Of a stretch of DNA of 26,065 bases, positions 22,311 through 26,065 are shown in pieces (positions within the stretch are counted from its first letter, which is position 1; every line of letters starts with the position of its first letter). Under the pieces are notes generated by a model, which had not been told where the DNA came from, searched no databases, and worked only from the letters and a program-made list of their open reading frames with translations. A program made the position numbers and the translations under genes. The DNA comes from Lachnospiraceae bacterium (GTDB taxonomy: Bacteria; Bacillota_A; Clostridia; Lachnospirales; Lachnospiraceae), in assembly GCA_017437705.1 (NCBI GenBank), contig JAFRYJ010000040.1, forward strand, positions 1 to 26,065, read 5' to 3'.

Positions 22311-22844
22311 ATGAAACTCATCGAGCCGTCAATGGAATATGATGCGCAGATACAGGCCTACCGCAGTGAATTCCTGGAATACGGGGGATCCCTTGACGGC
22401 TGCGGGTCACTGCGCCGCTTTGACAGAACGCAGGACTGGCTGGACCAGGTGGAAGCCTTAAAAAGGCCGGAGACCGTGCCCCCAGGGCTTGTTCCCATGA
22501 CGCAGTACATCTATGTGCGGGAGACGGATAACAAGGTAGTCGGGGTCATACAGATAAGGCATCAGCTGAATGAATATCTGGAAAAGTACGGAGGGCACAT
22601 CGGCTATTCGGTATGCCCCACGGAACGCAGGAAGGGCTATGCCACCGAAATGCTGGGCTTCGTGCTGCCGGAGTGCAGAGCCCTGGGTATAGACCGGGTG
22701 CTGGTCTGCTGCGTCTCCGGAAACAAAGGCAGCCGGGGGACCATCATAAATAACGGCGGCGTTTATGAATCCACCGTTTACTGTGAAGAGCGTGACGTAT
22801 ATTTGGAAAGGTATTGGATAGACCTTTCCGGGCAGCACAGCTGA
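22311..22844 (+). CDS. GNAT N-acetyltransferase, paralogue of the gene at 20403
   Basis: GNAT of 177 residues from the same subgroup as the gene at 20403. The signature is GGHIGYSVCPTERRKGYATEM, followed by LGIDRVLVCCVSGN and IINNGGVYEST. An N-terminal acidic and aromatic half (YGGSLDGCGSLRRFDRTQDW) differs from its paralogue. Substrate unknown. The frame begins at an ATG at 22299, but GGAGA at 22302-22306 lies in front of the ATG at 22311, which is preferred. Between the two paralogues lie the LRR-like, nucleotidyltransferase-like and ACT genes. Confidence 0.89.
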   Translation: MKLIEPSMEYDAQIQAYRSEFLEYGGSLDGCGSLRRFDRTQDWLDQVEALKRPETVPPGLVPMTQYIYVRETDNKVVGVIQIRHQLNEYLEKYGGHIGYSVCPTERRKGYATEMLGFVLPECRALGIDRVLVCCVSGNKGSRGTIINNGGVYESTVYCEERDVYLERYWIDLSGQHS

Positions 22845-22856
22845 GGGGGATCGGAA

Positions 22857-23486
22857 ATGGCAGTATCGGCTTTTATATGGGATCTGGACGGAACGCTGAT
22901 CGATTCCTACGAGGTAATGGTCGAAAGCCTTTACGAAACGTATCTTGAGTTAGGGGCAGAGCTGGATAAGGACTTCATCATGGATGAGATCAAGACCACT
23001 TCCGTAAGCGATTTCCACAGGAAGATGGAGAAGGAGAGAGGCATCCTGTATGATGACCTGAAGGACAGATACGCAGAGATCAGCAGGAAAAACGAGCCGC
23101 GGATCCGGGCGATAAAGAATGCGGCGGAGATCCTGAAATTTGCGAAGGACAGGGGTATCGGCAATTTCGTATTCACCCACAGAGGGGCGTCGGGTCCGGA
23201 GATACTTAAAAACAACGGGCTTTACGAATACTTCGACGAGATCGCGTCCACGGCTGACGGGTTTAAGAGGAAGCCGGATCCGGAGGGCATCAATTATCTT
23301 GTGGAAAAGAACGGGCTGGTACCCGAAAAGACCTTTTATGTGGGTGACAGGACCCTGGACATCGAATCTGCGGATAATGCCGGCATAAAGAGCATCCTGT
23401 ATCTGCCGGAGGGGAGCATCGTAAAGCCCACCGGCAAAGAGACGTATATAGTTGGAGATCTTTTGGAGATAAAGGAGATCGTCTGA
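22857..23486 (+). CDS. HAD-superfamily phosphatase
   Basis: Haloacid dehalogenase-type hydrolase of 209 residues, subclass I with a helical cap at about 16-95. The catalytic aspartates are Asp9 and Asp11 in FIWDLDGTLID. Motif II is NFVFTHRG (Thr107), the lysine is Lys139 in KRKPDPEG, and motif IV is YVGDRTLDIESADNAG (Asp164). It looks like a phosphoglycolate-phosphatase-like or small sugar/nucleotide phosphatase; substrate unknown. GGGGGAT at 22846-22852 is the ribosome site. Its stop overlaps the DUF523-GNAT start by one base (TGATG), and the ribosome site of that gene lies inside this one. Confidence 0.91.
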   Translation: MAVSAFIWDLDGTLIDSYEVMVESLYETYLELGAELDKDFIMDEIKTTSVSDFHRKMEKERGILYDDLKDRYAEISRKNEPRIRAIKNAAEILKFAKDRGIGNFVFTHRGASGPEILKNNGLYEYFDEIASTADGFKRKPDPEGINYLVEKNGLVPEKTFYVGDRTLDIESADNAGIKSILYLPEGSIVKPTGKETYIVGDLLEIKEIV

Positions 23487-24430
23487 TGAAGATCTTGGTA
23501 AGCGCCTGTCTTCTGGGCGAAAAATGCAAATACAACGGCGGGGACAATTACAATGAAAAGCTGGCGGAATATTTAAAGGGTCATGATGTGATCCCCGTCT
23601 GCCCGGAGGTGGAGGGAGGCCTGCCCGTGCCCCGGAGATCCTGCGAGATAGTCGGCGGAGTTGTTACGAATACCGACGGCGAGAGCAGGGACGCGGAATT
23701 CCGGAAAGGCGCGGAGCTGTGCCTTAAGAAGGCTTTTGAAGAGAATATTGACTTTGCGGTGCTGCAGTCAAGAAGTCCGTCCTGCGGTGTGAAGCAGGTA
23801 TACGACGGCACATTTTCCGGCGCTCTTATACCGGGTGAAGGTATTTTTGCAAAGCTTCTCAGGGAAAACGGGTTTAAGGCGGTCGACATCGCTGACCTGG
23901 AGACAGAATGGCCCGGAATGATGATCCGGACGGCCGGACTGGAAACGGAAAGGCTTATCATAAACGGCATAAAGCCGGGAGACAAAGAGGATTATTTCCT
24001 TAACATCTCCCACGATAAAAGAGTGCTGGAGACTTTCGTCTGCAATTACGCGGAGACGCCGGCGGAGCTGGACATCACGCCGTATACGGCAAATGACGCC
24101 ATGTTTGCGATACGGCTTAAGGAAACAGGGAAGCTTATCGGCATCATCCTGTACTTCGATGAGACGGAGGATTCCTGCGAGATCGGATACGGCATAGGCT
24201 CAGGTTACTGGAACAAAGGCTACGGCACCGAGGCGGTAAAGAGATTTATAGAATACCTCATTGATCAAAAAGGTTTCAAAACGGTCTATGCATCGTATTT
24301 TACGGGCAATGATGCATCACGGCGCATAATGGAAAAATGCGGCATGGTGTATGACCGCTTCTCGGAAAAGGAGATGGAGTATCTCGGGGAAGAGAAGGAC
24401 CTTACATATTACAGGATAAGCAGGCAATGA
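23486..24430 (+). CDS. DUF523-GNAT fusion protein
   Basis: Two-domain protein of 314 residues. Residues 1 to about 140 are DUF523, with VSACLLGEKCKYNGG (Cys8, Cys14), PVCPEVEGGLPVPR (Cys39), SCEIVGG and RSPSCGVKQVYDGTFSG (Cys100). Related DUF523 proteins bind a 4Fe-4S cluster, and one (TudS) desulfurates thiouracil. Residues about 151-314 are a RimJ-type GNAT with LETERLIINGIKPGD, IGYGIGSGYWNKGYGTEAV (loop W-N-K-G-Y-G) and NDASRRIMEKCGMVYD. The frame is open throughout with no start between, so this is one protein. A two-step action on one substrate, such as a thiolated base or amine, is a guess. Coupled to the HAD gene. Confidence 0.88.
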   Translation: MKILVSACLLGEKCKYNGGDNYNEKLAEYLKGHDVIPVCPEVEGGLPVPRRSCEIVGGVVTNTDGESRDAEFRKGAELCLKKAFEENIDFAVLQSRSPSCGVKQVYDGTFSGALIPGEGIFAKLLRENGFKAVDIADLETEWPGMMIRTAGLETERLIINGIKPGDKEDYFLNISHDKRVLETFVCNYAETPAELDITPYTANDAMFAIRLKETGKLIGIILYFDETEDSCEIGYGIGSGYWNKGYGTEAVKRFIEYLIDQKGFKTVYASYFTGNDASRRIMEKCGMVYDRFSEKEMEYLGEEKDLTYYRISRQ

Positions 24431-24437
24431 GCCTGAA

Positions 24438-25088
24438 ATGAAACAGATCGATATGGAAATACTTGATAACATCAGAAGACCCGAAAAAAGCAGTTCATTA
24501 AAACAGCAGATAATTTATTCGCTCATCTTCCTCGCTTTCGGCGCGGTGCTGGGCCTCATTTCAAAGGTGCTGGATACGACAGGCGTAAACGAGCTTCCGT
24601 ACATCCTGCAGAGGATAGACATAGTAAATTTCCTGGGGCGGCTTGGCATATGGATATTTATCGCCGTCTGCATCTCCGTATACAGCAGCTCGGCTTTTAG
24701 GGCTGCGGTAAATGTTTTCCTCTTCTTTGTGGGAGTGTTAACGGCCTATTATCTTTATTCGGCTTTCGGGGCAGGATTCTTCCCGAGAAGCTACGCCTTG
24801 ATATGGGTCACCATAACTGTGGTATCACCGCTTATGGCCTTTATCTGCTGGTATGCGAAGGGAAAGGGATGGATAGCTGCGGTCATTTCCGGCGTTATCC
24901 TGGGAGTGTTGTTTGCCCAGGCGGTGTTCCTGTTCCAGGGTGTCCGCATAGCCAACTATCCGGAGCTTGTGCTGTGGTTTGCGGCATTATGGATCCTCAG
25001 GCGCGAGCCCAAGGAATTCGCCGCGGAGCTGGCAGTCTGCCTTATAACGGCACTTCTGTACCAGACGTTTATGCCTTACTGGGGCTGA
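24438..25088 (+). CDS. polytopic membrane protein, 216 residues
   Basis: Hydrophobic protein with about six membrane segments, near residues 22-43, 66-84, 88-107, 118-138, 143-165 and 168-186, plus a last short hydrophobic stretch near 193-208. It has a short polar N-terminus (IRRPEKSSSLK). The overall form resembles uncharacterised Clostridia membrane proteins, and I cannot assign a family with confidence. The ribosome site before the ATG at 24438 is poor, so it may depend on coupling to the preceding DUF523-GNAT gene, which ends 7 bases upstream. Role unknown, perhaps transport or a sensor. Confidence 0.72.
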   Translation: MKQIDMEILDNIRRPEKSSSLKQQIIYSLIFLAFGAVLGLISKVLDTTGVNELPYILQRIDIVNFLGRLGIWIFIAVCISVYSSSAFRAAVNVFLFFVGVLTAYYLYSAFGAGFFPRSYALIWVTITVVSPLMAFICWYAKGKGWIAAVISGVILGVLFAQAVFLFQGVRIANYPELVLWFAALWILRREPKEFAAELAVCLITALLYQTFMPYWG

Positions 25089-25113
25089 TGCTGCCGGAAA
25101 CGGAGGGCCGGTT

Positions 25114-26065
25114 TTGAAAGATCGGAAAAGAATGAAAACTAAATTACGGATGAGCATGCTCGCCATATGCGCGCTCATATCGTGCAGCCTTTACACGGGC
25201 TGCGGGAAAAAGGCTGAGGACAGCGGTCCCGCGGCCAGGCCGGAGGACGATACCGCTGTAATGATGCCGTCGGCGAAATATGAGCTGAATGCATCATTTG
25301 AGGTGAACGGCAGGCAGGGAGTTTGCTGCGAAGGGGATCATTACTGGGTGAGCGGTTCCGCCACACTGGCGAAATACGATAAGGACCGTAACCTTCTCGC
25401 CGTCAACAACGATCCCTTTAAGGACTTTGATCTGGAGGTCAATCACATCGGGGATATCGATGTTTACAATAACGAGCTCTTTATCGGTGCGGAGTATTTC
25501 ATGGACGGTGAAGGCAGGAATATACAGATCGCCGTTTATGACGGAGACACCCTGGAGCTGAAGCGTACCTTCCCTTTTGAACCGGAGAGCGGCCAGCTGG
25601 AGTGCTCCGGCATAGCCGTGGATCCGGATTCGGGCATCGTATGGATGTGCTCCTGGGTCGGTGAAGAGAGCGGCAGATATCTTTATAAATACGATTTCAA
25701 CACCGGCGCCTATCTGGGCAAAGTGCATATGCAGGCTGCGCCCCAGTGGCTGCAGGGCATCGCATATCATGACGGATGCATCTACATGACATCAGACGAC
25801 GGTACGGCGGATGATGACGAACCCGATCATCTCTACCGCACAAGGATCAGGGACGGTGCCACGAACTGCACCGTCACTCTGGAGCGGACCTTTGATGATG
25901 TCATAAGGCAGGGCGAGATCGAAGGACTGAGCTTTGACGAAGAAAGCGGGCAGCTGCTGGTGCTTTACAACCGGGGGGCCCGTATCGTCCTGGGTATGCC
26001 GAAGGGCTTCTATGAAGACTATGACCGGGAGATCTCGGAGGTGTTCGTATACGATATCGTCAAAG
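25114..26065 (+). CDS. lipoprotein with propeller-like domain, cut by window end
   Basis: Open frame of at least 317 codons running off the window. It begins with a basic segment and hydrophobic stretch ending in the lipobox LYTGCG. The protein should be lipidated at that cysteine and face outside. The mature part has repeated strand motifs of a beta-propeller kind (DIDVYNNELFIGAEYF, GIAVDPDSGIVWMCSW, GIAYHDGCIYMTSDDG, GLSFDEESGQLLVLYN), each of the 'D-x-x-x-G/N-x-L-x-V' form. No catalytic motif is recognised. The start is taken as TTG at 25114 because GGAGGG at 25102-25107 lies 6 bases before it. An ATG at 25132 has almost no ribosome site. Function unknown. Confidence 0.72.
   Translation, partial: MKDRKRMKTKLRMSMLAICALISCSLYTGCGKKAEDSGPAARPEDDTAVMMPSAKYELNASFEVNGRQGVCCEGDHYWVSGSATLAKYDKDRNLLAVNNDPFKDFDLEVNHIGDIDVYNNELFIGAEYFMDGEGRNIQIAVYDGDTLELKRTFPFEPESGQLECSGIAVDPDSGIVWMCSWVGEESGRYLYKYDFNTGAYLGKVHMQAAPQWLQGIAYHDGCIYMTSDDGTADDDEPDHLYRTRIRDGATNCTVTLERTFDDVIRQGEIEGLSFDEESGQLLVLYNRGARIVLGMPKGFYEDYDREISEVFVYDIVK

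Noticed and set aside
1..26065. Integron-like cassette array with attC sites
   Set aside because: The gaps are too short for typical attC sites, no conserved palindromic core sites (such as GTTRRRY pairs) were seen, and no integrase gene is present.
1..26065. tRNA, rRNA, riboswitch or CRISPR array
   Set aside because: No cloverleaf-like segments, regular spaced repeats or long structured untranslated leaders were found; no gap is large enough for most of these.

Overview
ORGANISM AND STYLE. The window reads as chromosomal DNA of a Gram-positive anaerobe of the Clostridia (Bacillota), perhaps Lachnospiraceae or a relative. The evidence is strong GGAGG-type ribosome sites before almost every gene, occasional TTG starts, frequent AGG/AGA arginine codons, roughly half G+C by eye, and protein families typical of such genomes (STM3941-like membrane protein, DUF3795, TfoX-N, YdeI-like, M42 peptidase, acetolactate decarboxylase). 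The genus cannot be fixed from sequence alone. LAYOUT. About 41 protein genes lie head to tail, all on the + strand, with gaps from overlap up to about 100 bases. No gap exceeds 300 bases, and I see no tRNA, rRNA, CRISPR array, transposase, integrase or phage gene. Left part (1-9,400): two GNATs, a HEAT-like repeat protein, an STM3941-like membrane protein, acetolactate decarboxylase, an ICMT-like membrane methyltransferase, type II asparaginase, a class I aminotransferase, a SAM methyltransferase, a NUP-family lipoprotein, another GNAT and an M42 aminopeptidase. Centre (9,400-14,700): an unrecognised protein, a 68-residue membrane-anchored peptide, a NUDIX protein overlapping a SAM methyltransferase, then the only clear transcription boundary. 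That boundary is a 12-bp-stem terminator followed at once by a promoter driving an AbiEi/AbiEii type IV toxin-antitoxin pair, with a coupled run of P-loop kinase, Ap4A-type NUDIX and esterase after it. Right part (14,700-26,065): six GNAT domains (one fused to DUF523), TfoX-N, small zinc-ribbon and cysteine-rich proteins, a helical-repeat plus zinc-ribbon protein, a cysteine-less ArsC-like protein, an HExxH protein, a YdeI-like protein, an LRR-like protein overlapping a nucleotidyltransferase-like protein, an ACT-domain protein, a HAD phosphatase, a polytopic membrane protein and a lipoprotein cut off by the window end. HOW IT WORKS TOGETHER. Apart from the AbiE pair and a few coupled pairs, the genes form no recognisable pathway. 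The picture is a long co-oriented accessory array of single-domain, small-molecule-modifying enzymes (nine GNAT domains, two class I SAM methyltransferases, two NUDIX, one HAD) probably serving detoxification, repair and stress. I looked for integron attC sites and saw none, so how the array grew is open. Points most worth checking are the array itself, the 13-bp repeat bracketing the M42 gene, the A-tract in abiEi, the G9 tract in one ribosome site, the cysteine-less ArsC-like protein, the DUF523-GNAT fusion and the overlapping LRR/nucleotidyltransferase pair.
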